A stretch of DNA of 6,964 bases from Pseudomonadota bacterium. GTDB taxonomy: Bacteria; Pseudomonadota; Alphaproteobacteria; Rhizobiales; Xanthobacteraceae. This document shows, piece by piece, positions 1-5,423 of the stretch. The stretch spans positions 1 to 6,964 of the forward strand of contig JAEYTQ010000478.1 of the NCBI GenBank assembly GCA_023433965.1. The letters run 5' to 3'. Made by a program: the position numbers and the translations under genes. Below the pieces are notes generated by a model that saw only the letters and a list, made by a program, of their open reading frames with translations, did no database searches and was not told the DNA's origin. Positions within the stretch are counted from its first letter, which is position 1, and each line of letters begins with the position of its first letter.

Positions 1-54
1 GTCGAGATCCGCCGCAATACCCGGCGCGCAGGACTGCACGAGCGATCGGCTTAG
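1..54 (+). CDS. 3' end of a second DAHP synthase copy (partial)
   Basis: Read in frame from base 1, the plus strand encodes 17 residues beginning VEIRRNTRR and ending HERSA, then a TAG stop. This is identical in protein to the C-terminus of the minus-strand DAHP synthase at 233-1318. The only base difference is g at 24, giving CGG where the complete gene has CGA (complement of t at 263); both encode Arg. The rest of this copy would lie left of the window, pointing toward the complete copy. A synonymous difference is what a real duplicate under selection could show, but one difference cannot exclude a fold-back assembly artefact or a sequencing error. It may also be only a short repeated 3' end rather than a whole gene. 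Confidence 0.5.
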   Translation, partial: VEIRRNTRRAGLHERSA

Positions 55-87
55 GGCCCACGCGAAGCATCTGCCGCGGCTGCTGAA

Positions 88-132
88 GCATGATCCGGAA
101 AAGTGCGAAGCGGTTTTCCGGAAAGATCATGC
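88..132. repeat. Dispersed palindromic repeat of Bradyrhizobium type
   Basis: GCATGATC (88-95) pairs with GATCATGC (125-132) and CGGAAAA (96-102) pairs with TTTTCCG (114-120). This leaves a 4-base bulge (121-124) and an 11-base loop. The wording (GCATGATCCGGAAAA, then TTTTCCGG, then GATCATGC, then AAAC, then CTAAAGCG) matches, from memory, an intergenic palindrome scattered in many copies through Bradyrhizobium and Rhodopseudomonas genomes. Its function is not known to me. It lies in the centre of the large inverted repeat. Confidence 0.7.
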
Positions 133-144
133 ACAAACAGCAAC

Positions 145-169
145 CTAAAGCGTGATGGTAACGCTTTAG
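145..169. repeat. Hairpin, 8-bp perfect stem
   Basis: CTAAAGCG (145-152) pairs perfectly with CGCTTTAG (162-169) around a 9-base loop. It is probably the tail of the dispersed repeat at 88-132. No T-run follows on either strand, so it is not a classical intrinsic terminator, although it lies where transcripts of the DAHP synthase would end. Confidence 0.65.
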
Positions 170-170
170 T

Positions 171-200
171 CTTCACCTCTCCCGCTGGGGAGGGGTGAAG
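171..200. repeat. Strong hairpin downstream of DAHP synthase
   Basis: Bases 171-183 pair with 188-200 to give a 13-bp stem with one G-T wobble (178 against 193) and a 4-base loop (GCTG). It lies 33 bp past the stop codon of the minus-strand DAHP synthase. It may block 3' exonucleases or end transcription, but there is no T-run. The motif CACCTCTCCC/GGGGAGGGGTG resembles another short repeat common between Bradyrhizobium genes. Confidence 0.65.
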
Positions 201-232
201 ATGGATCGAGCGGCAGATGCTTCGCGTGGGCC

Positions 233-1318
233 CTAAGCCGATCGCTCGTGCAGTCCTGCGCGTCGGGTATTGCGGCGGATCTCGACTGCGTCCGCAAGCT
301 GCTCGAGCACGGTTGCGGTGGTTTCCCAGTCGATGCAGCCATCGGTGATGCTCTGGCCGTAGGTGAGCGGCTTGCCGGATACCACGTCCTGGCGGCCGGC
401 GACGAGGTTGCTTTCGATCATTACGCCCATGATGCGGCTCTCGCCGCCCGAGATCTGACCGGCGATGTCGGCCGCAACCTGCGGCTGGTTCTCCGGCTTC
501 TTGCTCGAATTGGCGTGGCTCGCATCGACCATCACCAGCGGCGCGACGCCGGACTTCGTCAATTCGTTGCAGGCGGCCGCAACGCTTGCCGCGTCGTAGT
601 TCGGCGCAGCTCCGCCGCGCAGGATGATGTGGCAGTCCTCGTTGCCCGCGGTCGAGGCGATCGCCGAACGGCCGAGCTTCGTCACCGCCATGAAATGATG
701 CGGATGCGAGGCCGACTTCACCGCGTCCGCGGCGATCCGCACGTTGCCGTCGGTGCCGTTCTTGAAGCCGACCGGGCAGGACAGCCCCGAAGCCAGCTCG
801 CGATGGATCTGGCTTTCGGTGGTGCGCGCGCCGATCGCGGCCCACGACACGAGGTCGGCGATGTATTGCGGCGTCGTCATGTCGAGGAATTCGGTGCCCG
901 CCGGGAGGCCGAGATTGTTCACGGCCGACAGCACGGTGCGCGCCAGCCGAAGGCCCTTGTTGATGTCGAAGCTGCCGTCGAGATCGGGGTCGTTGATCAG
1001 GCCCTTCCAGCCGACGGTGGTGCGCGGCTTCTCGAAATAGACCCGCATCACGATCTCGAGCTGGTCGGCAAGGTCCTCGCGTACGCGTGCCAGGCGGTCG
1101 GCGTAGTCGAGCGCGGCCTTGGGATCGTGCACCGAGCAGGGGCCGACCACGACCAGCAGGCGGTCGTCTTGGCCGGTGAGGATGGCGTGGATGGCATTGC
1201 GCGCCGCCATCACCACACGCGTTGCAGTGAGCGTGCGCGGGACTTCCTGCATCACCTCTTGCGGTGTGCTCAGCTCTTTCAATTCGCGGATACGAAGATC
1301 GTCGGTCGTGCTCAGCAC
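233..1318 (-). CDS. aroG: Class I DAHP synthase (3-deoxy-7-phosphoheptulonate synthase), AroG-like
   Basis: Cytosolic enzyme joining phosphoenolpyruvate and erythrose 4-phosphate, the entry step of the shikimate pathway. The 361 residues align almost gap-free with E. coli AroG. Metal ligands fall at the same numbers: Cys61 (VVGPCSVHD), His268 (DASHANSS), Glu302 and Asp326. Substrate motifs are KPRTTVGWKG (97-106), GARTTES (163-169) and GFKNGTDG (184-191). Pro150, Ser180 and Phe209, linked to phenylalanine feedback in E. coli AroG, are also present, so allosteric control by Phe is plausible but not proven. The C-terminus carries about ten extra residues. The start is GTG, chosen because AGGAG (1329-1325) sits 6 bases upstream and the family alignment begins there. 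Expression is probably controlled by the aromatic attenuator upstream (1357-1485). The 3' end is duplicated in inverted orientation at the window edge. Confidence 0.97.
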   Translation of the reverse strand: MLSTTDDLRIRELKELSTPQEVMQEVPRTLTATRVVMAARNAIHAILTGQDDRLLVVVGPCSVHDPKAALDYADRLARVREDLADQLEIVMRVYFEKPRTTVGWKGLINDPDLDGSFDINKGLRLARTVLSAVNNLGLPAGTEFLDMTTPQYIADLVSWAAIGARTTESQIHRELASGLSCPVGFKNGTDGNVRIAADAVKSASHPHHFMAVTKLGRSAIASTAGNEDCHIILRGGAAPNYDAASVAAACNELTKSGVAPLVMVDASHANSSKKPENQPQVAADIAGQISGGESRIMGVMIESNLVAGRQDVVSGKPLTYGQSITDGCIDWETTATVLEQLADAVEIRRNTRRAGLHERSA

Positions 1319-1356
1319 GGCGGGCTCCTGTCTGTTTTGGAAACCTGCCGGCCAAC

Positions 1357-1381
1357 AAAAAGCCGCCAGGTCTGGCGGCTT
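1357..1381 (-). terminator. Attenuator terminator before DAHP synthase
   Basis: On the minus strand AAGCCGCCA (1381-1373) pairs with TGGCGGCTT (1368-1360) across the loop GACC. The T-run overlaps the end of the stem (five Ts, 1361-1357) and continues GTT. This is a textbook intrinsic terminator, yet it lies upstream of the DAHP synthase (GTG at 1318) and 23 bases after the stop of an aromatic-rich leader peptide. That position identifies it as the 3:4 stem of an attenuator rather than the end of a gene. Confidence 0.92.
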
Positions 1382-1473
1382 GTTCGGACGTTTGCTGCAA
1401 TGTGTCAGATTGAGCGCGATCCTCCCGCCGCCAGCGAGCTGTCGTAGCTAAAGTACCAAAAATAGCTGGTGGC
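1362..1473 (-). promoter_or_regulatory. Attenuator pairing segments 1-4
   Basis: Four segments can pair in the classical alternatives. Segment 1, GCCACCAGC (1473-1465), lies just before the aromatic codons. Segment 2, GCTGGCGGC (1435-1427), lies late in the leader reading frame. Segment 3, GCCGCCAG (1379-1372), is the 5' arm of the terminator, and segment 4, CTGGCGGC (1369-1362), is its 3' arm. Segment 2 contains the same 8-mer as segment 4, so 2:3 is a perfect 8-bp antiterminator that excludes 3:4. Segments 1 and 2 pair at 8 of 9 positions. A ribosome stalled at codons 8-14 would mask segment 1 and free segment 2, allowing read-through. A ribosome reaching the stop (1407-1405) would disturb segment 2 and allow termination. 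The pairing is seen in the sequence; the mechanism is inferred from known trp, phe and his attenuators. Confidence 0.85.
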
Positions 1474-1485
1474 GACGGTGATCAT
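1405..1485 (-). CDS. Aromatic-rich leader peptide of the DAHP synthase attenuator
   Basis: This 26-codon frame starts with ATG (1485-1483) and ends with TGA (1407-1405). Residues 7-14 read SYFWYFSY: Tyr8, Phe9, Trp10, Tyr11, Phe12 and Tyr14, six aromatic codons within seven. All three aromatic end products of the pathway fed by the downstream DAHP synthase are represented. The rest is Ala-, Gly- and Ser-rich and unremarkable. The peptide most likely acts only as a sensor of charged tRNA-Tyr, tRNA-Phe and tRNA-Trp. There is no convincing Shine-Dalgarno before the ATG. The predicted transcription start falls at or next to the ATG, so it may be translated from a leaderless message, as I recall for trpL of Sinorhizobium meliloti. 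Confidence 0.9.
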   Translation of the reverse strand: MITVATSYFWYFSYDSSLAAGGSRSI

Positions 1486-1493
1486 GCCAGGCC

Positions 1494-1522
1494 ATATAGC
1501 CTGCCGCCGGCGGGTTGTCACC
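1494..1522 (-). promoter_or_regulatory. Promoter of the attenuator and DAHP synthase unit
   Basis: On the minus strand GGTGAC (1522-1517), a 17-base spacer and CTATAT (1499-1494) match the rhizobial sigma-70-type consensus CTTGAC-N17-CTATAT at 4/6 and 6/6. Seven to nine bases beyond the -10 box lies the ATG of the leader peptide, so the leader RNA would run from about 1485 to the terminator near 1357, roughly 130 nt. The spacer contains the perfect palindrome CCGCCGGCGG, which could be a protein site or chance in GC-rich DNA. Confidence 0.75.
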
Positions 1523-1554
1523 CCCCAAAAGGCGGAAGGCGCAACGCGCGTGCC

Positions 1555-2133
1555 TCAGCTGTCGTTCTTGCGTGCCGCTAAGGCCATGCCGATCAGGCTC
1601 GCGCCGCCGAACAGCAAGTTGATACCGACGAGCACGCCGATCGCCCATTCCGCCGAGCTCGGCAGCCCCGTGATCACCATGAAGGAGATCGCGATGTCGA
1701 CGAGGCCCGAGACCAGGAGCCACGACCAGCGGCCGCTGAGCTCCCGTCGGTGCTCCAGCGCGTACATGATGGTGGCAACGCCCTCCGCCAGGAAATAGGC
1801 GCCGAGCACGATGGTCAGCGTCAGCACGGCCTGCATCGGCCGGGCCAGCAGCAGCATACCGGTGAGGACGGCCAACGCGGCCGAGATCAGCGACCACCAG
1901 AAGCCCGGCGTGTTGCGCGCCCAATAGGTCGCGATCAGTCCGCCGATACCGCCGATCAGGAACATCCAGCCCAGGAAGATCGTGGTCGCCAGACTCGCGA
2001 GCGGCGGGAGGATCAGTGCGGCAATGCCGAGAACCACGAGCAGGATGCCCTCGAACAGGAAGGCCTTCCAATGCGCCTTGACCGCCTGGTTCATTGCGGA
2101 TTGCAGCCGTGAAAATTCCTCAGGCGACGTCAT
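1555..2133 (-). CDS. HdeD-family membrane protein
   Basis: Inner-membrane protein of 192 residues with six predicted helices at about 25-43, 47-71, 79-97, 103-126, 136-157 and 162-186. The spacing and the small-residue-rich helices (for example LGWMFLIGGIGGLIATYWA and GINLLFGGASLIGMALA) fit the HdeD / DUF308 family. E. coli HdeD is linked to acid resistance at high cell density; the biochemical role of rhizobial members is unknown. The start at 2133 was chosen because MTSPEEF begins a natural soluble N-tail before helix 1 and GAGG (2142-2139) lies 5 bases upstream. The frame stays open to 2307, but that extension has no membrane or family features. It follows the PrsW-like gene on the same strand after 88 bp, so co-transcription is possible. 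Downstream is the promoter of the aromatic attenuator. Confidence 0.88.
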   Translation of the reverse strand: MTSPEEFSRLQSAMNQAVKAHWKAFLFEGILLVVLGIAALILPPLASLATTIFLGWMFLIGGIGGLIATYWARNTPGFWWSLISAALAVLTGMLLLARPMQAVLTLTIVLGAYFLAEGVATIMYALEHRRELSGRWSWLLVSGLVDIAISFMVITGLPSSAEWAIGVLVGINLLFGGASLIGMALAARKNDS

Positions 2134-2221
2134 GATGGCCTCGATCTCGTGAGCAGCCCATGCGGCTCTCAAACTTGCGGCGCAGTCTAGTGGGTCTGCA
2201 CCGTGCTTGCCATCCCCGGCC

Positions 2222-3325
2222 TCAGCCGCCGCCGTGCGCGGAGGAAAATCCTTCCGCGTTGGTGCGGATGCGGTTGCGGCCGAGAATGTAGATCGCGGTC
2301 GTGACAATCAGAAGCGCGAGGCCGAGCAGGATCGAGACGAAACCGATCGGGATCAACGCCAGCGTCAGGTTACGCTCCGGGTTGATCAGCCAGTGATGGA
2401 TCGAAGTCAGGACGAAGGCGAGCCCGACAAAGCCGATGCCGCCACCGGCGAGCAGCAGCGCCCACATCCGGCGGAGTTGGCTGAGCCGCTCGCGCGCAAC
2501 ATCGGTCCGCGGCGCGTGGTGGCGTGCGACGCGCCGGACCAGGCGGATTGCGAGCGCGATCGAGCCGAAGCCGACCAGGAGGCTGGCCGCCCCCAGCCAC
2601 ATCCGAAGGGTCGGATCGAGGTCGGGCATGCGCTGAAGCGCGAGCAGCGGAAAGTCGAAGGCCGAATGCAGCGCGAGCGGGGCGGCGAAGATCAAGAGGC
2701 GGCTGGACAGGCGGGCCCAGTCGCGATGGTGTCGGGTAGCGCCGAGGGCGGTGCCGGCCCGCGCAATCGTCAGGTAGGCGCCGGCGATGATGCCGAGCGC
2801 GCCATGGAACGGCACGGTCAGCACGCTGCGCAGCGCCGCCAGCGAGCGCCACATGTCGGCGTGCTGGACCAGATAGGCGAGGTTCTCGTAGGCGGCGAAG
2901 CCGAGGCCGACCGCAGCGCCATAGACCACGGTGTCCATCGGATTGGCAAAGGTCCGCCGCTTGGTCGAGGCCACCAGCACGATGGCGATCACCTTGACGG
3001 CTTCCTCGGGCAGCGCGACACCGAAGATCGAATGCATGGCCAGCTCCGCCCAGGGGTCGTCCGGGGCGGTCACCATCTTGGCGAAGGGGGCGCGGGCGAG
3101 GCCCAGCAGCGAGATGCTGGCTGCCCCTAAGAGAAAGGCGGTCCAGACCTGGGCCGGCGGGCCGGGGCGCTCCTCGGCGGCAATGACGAGCCAGAGCATC
3201 AGCAGCGCCGGGGCGATGGCCGCAGTTCCAACGACGGTGGGGAGCGCTTCGATCAGGTACATTGGCGCCGAAAATAGGTTCCTTTGATCCGCATATCCAC
3301 GCTCACCGATGCGACCATGTGTCAT
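2222..3325 (-). CDS. PrsW-family intramembrane glutamic protease
   Basis: A polytopic membrane protein of 367 residues with about nine hydrophobic segments (near 30-50, 60-79, 98-119, 132-153, 168-188, 208-230, 243-263, 288-307 and 321-348). The PrsW signatures are present in order: EExxK (Glu107, Glu108, Lys111, in LPEEAVK), FxxxE (Phe143 to Glu147, in GFAAYEN), a FHG histidine (His174) and HxxxD (His220 to Asp224, in HSAFDF). The catalytic set therefore looks intact. Bacillus PrsW cleaves the anti-sigma factor RsiW; the substrate here is unknown and no anti-sigma gene is visible nearby. The start is uncertain: ATG 3325 has only a weak AGG three bases upstream, and in-frame ATG 3262 (Met22) would begin just before helix 1. 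The HdeD-like gene follows on the same strand. Confidence 0.9.
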   Translation of the reverse strand: MTHGRIGERGYADQRNLFSAPMYLIEALPTVVGTAAIAPALLMLWLVIAAEERPGPPAQVWTAFLLGAASISLLGLARAPFAKMVTAPDDPWAELAMHSIFGVALPEEAVKVIAIVLVASTKRRTFANPMDTVVYGAAVGLGFAAYENLAYLVQHADMWRSLAALRSVLTVPFHGALGIIAGAYLTIARAGTALGATRHHRDWARLSSRLLIFAAPLALHSAFDFPLLALQRMPDLDPTLRMWLGAASLLVGFGSIALAIRLVRRVARHHAPRTDVARERLSQLRRMWALLLAGGGIGFVGLAFVLTSIHHWLINPERNLTLALIPIGFVSILLGLALLIVTTAIYILGRNRIRTNAEGFSSAHGGG

Positions 3326-3393
3326 GCGCCTGCTGTCGGCTCGCTTAACGAGGGCGACAGCTTCGGTTCATCGGCGTCGCGGGGCCGAGACGT

Positions 3394-3423
3394 AGAATAC
3401 AAGCGCAATCAATTGCATCACAA
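3394..3423 (-). promoter_or_regulatory. Candidate promoter for the PrsW-like gene
   Basis: On the minus strand TTGTGA (3423-3418) and TATTCT (3399-3394) are 18 bases apart, each matching 4 of 6 sigma-70 consensus bases, in a locally AT-richer patch about 70 bp before the PrsW-like start. This is the only promoter-like pair I see in the 3326-3534 gap, which otherwise holds no gene I can support. Confidence 0.3.
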
Positions 3424-3534
3424 CAAATGCTCGCCGTTCATGGCAGCAAGTGCGTGCCCGATCTGGAGTCGGGATTGGCGAGCCGGATCAAGGAAGTGCA
3501 CCGGCTTCTTCGATTGGGAGTGGAGTGTCCCGGC

Positions 3535-3807
3535 TCAGTGCGTAGTGATGGGCTTCGGGGCGTCAGGCGCGACGTCGAAGGCGCCGAGATGGAATTCCTC
3601 GCCGATGGACTCCTGCGCCTCGGAATGCTGCGCCAGCAGCGTGAACGCCGCCTGAGGATATCGCTTCCAGACCTCGAGGTCGCCGGCGGTGATGGTGAGC
3701 CAGCCGAACGTGTACATGTAGCGTCCCGGCTCGGTGACCCGACCGACCCTGTCCCAGGTGATCTTACCGACTTTGACCGCATCAACCGTGAGCTTGTCGA
3801 CTGCCAT
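3535..3807 (-). CDS. Hypothetical 90-aa protein
   Basis: A small soluble protein that I do not assign to a named family. It starts MAVDKLTVDAVKVGKITWDR and continues with GRYMYTFGWLTIT (28-40) and DLEVWKRYPQAAFTLL (43-58); there is no signal peptide or membrane helix. Aromatic residues are frequent in the middle (Tyr30, Tyr32, Phe34, Trp36, Trp47, Tyr50). The tail is acidic and proline-containing. The codons are strongly G/C at third positions, as in the neighbouring genes, which supports this frame over the longer overlapping frames on both strands. GGGGA lies 4 bases before the ATG. It follows the PilZ gene on the same strand after 98 bp and precedes the PrsW-like gene, so a loose transcription unit is possible. 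Confidence 0.7.
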   Translation of the reverse strand: MAVDKLTVDAVKVGKITWDRVGRVTEPGRYMYTFGWLTITAGDLEVWKRYPQAAFTLLAQHSEAQESIGEEFHLGAFDVAPDAPKPITTH

Positions 3808-3905
3808 TCGGTCCCCGCTCGCAAGTCTGCAAATGAGGTCCGGCCCGAGGTCCAGACCGGGAAAGGCTGATCCGGCATTTTGGCCGCTATAGGGCGAGCC
3901 GGGGG

Positions 3906-4532
3906 TCAGGCCGACCTCAGCAAGGGCGCGCGGACGATCAGGCGGTCGAGGTCGTCCCGGTTCTGCTTCTCGGCGAATTTGACGGCGAAGCCCTGGTCGA
4001 ACTTGCGGATCACCCGCCCGACGCAGGCACCGACCGCCAGCGGGGTTCCGACTGGCGGATCGTACTCGGACGATACCGCGACGCCGGCGGTGGAGACGTC
4101 GATGATGAAGCAGGAGTGGCTGCTGCCGTCCGCAAGGGTCAGGGCGGTGTGCGAGACCTGCGGCACGAAACGCGCATCACGCCGCAACTCCCGGATGCTG
4201 TCGTCCTTCTGCTTCTTCTCCAGCCAGGTCAGCTTTTCCGACATCCAGGCGCGCCGCGCCCGGGTCATCTCGAGCTCCATCAGGAAGCCCGCCTTCAGCG
4301 TTGCGCTGATGGTGCACTGGAACTCGCCGAAGTCCTGGAAATAGGAGGTCACGCGCTCGCCGATCTTGCCGACGACGGGCACGTCGACGATCATGCGGAA
4401 CGGCGAGACCCGCTTGGTCCGGCAGGCGAAGCTGCGGAGCCGGCCCTCGCAATCGTACCAGCGGGGCAGCGAGTAGCTGCCATTCACGGCGACTTCCACT
4501 GCACGCTGCCTGAGGAACTCTGCAACAGACAT
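3906..4532 (-). CDS. PilZ-domain protein, probably two PilZ-fold halves
   Basis: A cytosolic protein of 208 residues. The C-terminal half (about 114-200) is a PilZ domain, the usual cyclic di-GMP receptor fold. It has the RxxxR motif at Arg117-Arg121 (RRDAR), the DxSxxG motif at Asp145-Gly150 (DVSTAG) and the closing strand GRVIRKFDQGFAVKF (172-186). The N-terminal half (about 12-90) has a similar strand pattern (GRLRSFACRTKRVSPFRMIV, then GERVTSYFQDFGEFQCTI) without either binding motif, so it may be a degenerate PilZ-fold module. Residues 91-116 (MTRARRAWMSEKLTWLEKKQ region) look like a charged helix joining the two. The ATG at 4532 lacks a clear Shine-Dalgarno. The output is unknown; PilZ proteins control motility, exopolysaccharide or enzyme partners. 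Confidence 0.88.
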   Translation of the reverse strand: MSVAEFLRQRAVEVAVNGSYSLPRWYDCEGRLRSFACRTKRVSPFRMIVDVPVVGKIGERVTSYFQDFGEFQCTISATLKAGFLMELEMTRARRAWMSEKLTWLEKKQKDDSIRELRRDARFVPQVSHTALTLADGSSHSCFIIDVSTAGVAVSSEYDPPVGTPLAVGACVGRVIRKFDQGFAVKFAEKQNRDDLDRLIVRAPLLRSA

Positions 4533-4584
4533 GAACGCCGACCGGGGTCTCGGGTGATTTCCGTAATTCCACGGTAGCGTTCAA

Positions 4585-4612
4585 ACTCTAAGCAAAGGAT
4601 ACCGCTGCTCAA
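4585..4612 (-). promoter_or_regulatory. Candidate promoter of the PilZ gene
   Basis: On the minus strand TTGAGC (4612-4607) and TAGAGT (4590-4585) are 16 bases apart, about 50 bp before the PilZ start at 4532. Each box matches the consensus at 4 of 6 bases. The tandem repeat at 4620-4638 lies directly upstream of the -35 box, which adds some weight. Confidence 0.35.
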
Positions 4613-4619
4613 CAGCAGG

Positions 4620-4638
4620 GGTAAATGTCCGGTAAATG
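4620..4638. repeat. Tandem GGTAAATG repeat, possible regulator site
   Basis: GGTAAATG occurs at 4620-4627 and 4631-4638, an 11-bp period (one helical turn). Read on the minus strand this is TTTA-N7-TTTA, each half one base from the alphaproteobacterial CtrA consensus TTAA-N7-TTAA. It lies 7 bp upstream of a candidate -35 box for the PilZ gene. The repeat is seen directly; the link to CtrA is inference. Confidence 0.4.
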
Positions 4639-4676
4639 CTCGGGATCACAAGGTCGTCACCGAGCTCTCCCGGCGC

Positions 4677-5237
4677 TCAAATCGCCCCGAGCAGCACGAG
4701 GAACGCCAGCGCGCCCGCGACAGCGGCAAGTTTGATCGTCGTGCACGCCAGGCCGTCCGGGTTGATCGCTAACCCGAACCACGGACCTGCGCGCCGGATC
4801 ATCGCCATCGCCAGCGCATCGAGGATGCCGAGCGCGAGGGCGATGCCGGCGATCACCGACCAAGAGGCGGCCGGCGGCATCCACGGCACGAGCCAGGAGG
4901 GGACGTGGTCGCGCAAGGACACGAGCAGCGCGATCCAGGCGAAGCAGAGCGCGAAGCCTTTGATGATGTCAGGCCCGATCGCATTGGGCTCGAACCTGAT
5001 CCCCACTGCGCCCAGCGCGTTCTCGATGCGCGTGCCTTCGGAGAAGAAGAGAAATGCGCCGAGGTAGAGCGGCACGCGGGACTGGAACAGGGCCGCGATG
5101 ATGCCGAACAGGATGGCGTAGCCACAGGCATCGCCGAGCAGGGCAGGACCAGAGGCAAGCGGCGTCCGGGCGGACGGCTGCGCGGTCGCGGCCTGGCGGC
5201 GCGGAGCCGATCTGGCGCGCGCGATGTGCTCCAGCAT
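4677..5237 (-). CDS. Hypothetical four-helix membrane protein
   Basis: From the ATG at 5237 the protein has 186 residues: a basic, Ala/Pro/Arg-rich N-tail (1-30), then hydrophobic segments near 31-50 (with a second weak one at 56-66), 94-108, 126-146 and 168-186. The last one ends the protein in the membrane. The loop 67-92 is polar (SEGTRIENALG, then RFEPNAIGPD). I do not recognise the family. The start is uncertain: the frame stays open with ATGs at 5342 (AGAGG only 3 bases upstream) and 5399. The added residues are low-complexity and without helices, and no candidate has a good Shine-Dalgarno. It lies downstream of tRNA-Glu on the same strand and upstream of the PilZ gene. The function is unknown. 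Confidence 0.72.
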   Translation of the reverse strand: MLEHIARARSAPRRQAATAQPSARTPLASGPALLGDACGYAILFGIIAALFQSRVPLYLGAFLFFSEGTRIENALGAVGIRFEPNAIGPDIIKGFALCFAWIALLVSLRDHVPSWLVPWMPPAASWSVIAGIALALGILDALAMAMIRRAGPWFGLAINPDGLACTTIKLAAVAGALAFLVLLGAI

Positions 5238-5423
5238 CTCGGTACGCCGGTTCGGAGCATGGCAGACCGCACGATGCAGCCAGGGCGGCGGCTGCGAGGC
5301 AGCGCCGGACAAGCCGTTCGGGATGGTCTCACGCTGCGCCATGGGCCTCTGCCGGTTCCGATCGGAGATTGGTCGGAGGTCGGAGGCTGGGAGGTTCATG
5401 CCGCGGCGGCGATTTCTCGCCTT

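Larger units (their letters stand above)
1..286. repeat. Large inverted repeat, arms 1-77 and 210-286
   Basis: Bases 1-77 are the reverse complement of 210-286 with a single mismatch (24 against 263). The centre is 132 bp (78-209). Each arm covers the last 54 bases of a DAHP synthase reading frame and 23 bp beyond its stop. Pairing stops sharply inside the arms (78 against 209 does not pair), while the outer end is cut by the window edge, so 77 bp is a minimum. A transcript of either copy that ran through the centre would fold into a very long hairpin. Confidence 0.95.

Noticed and set aside
248..1447. Long plus-strand reading frame (399 codons) and a 449-codon minus-strand frame across the DAHP synthase region
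   Set aside because: Both are shadows of the DAHP synthase, which aligns end to end with its family; the shadow products are Arg/Ala/Gly-rich with no family features.
1448..2071. Minus-strand frame of 207 codons ending in the leader region
   Set aside because: It overlaps the HdeD-like gene in another frame, has no recognisable domain, and its end collides with the promoter and leader peptide.
2207..3130. Plus-strand frame of 307 codons opposite the PrsW-like gene
   Set aside because: The product is a charged, Gln/Arg/Gly-rich antisense translation of membrane helices; the PrsW motifs on the minus strand are decisive.
3427..3870. Overlapping frames on both strands around the 90-aa gene
   Set aside because: The 3535-3807 minus-strand frame has the best codon bias and a ribosome site; the alternatives show neither.
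5408..5421. GGCGA-GAAA-TCGCC hairpin after tRNA-Glu as a terminator
   Set aside because: The stem is only 5 bp and no T-run follows on the minus strand; it is more likely a processing boundary or chance.
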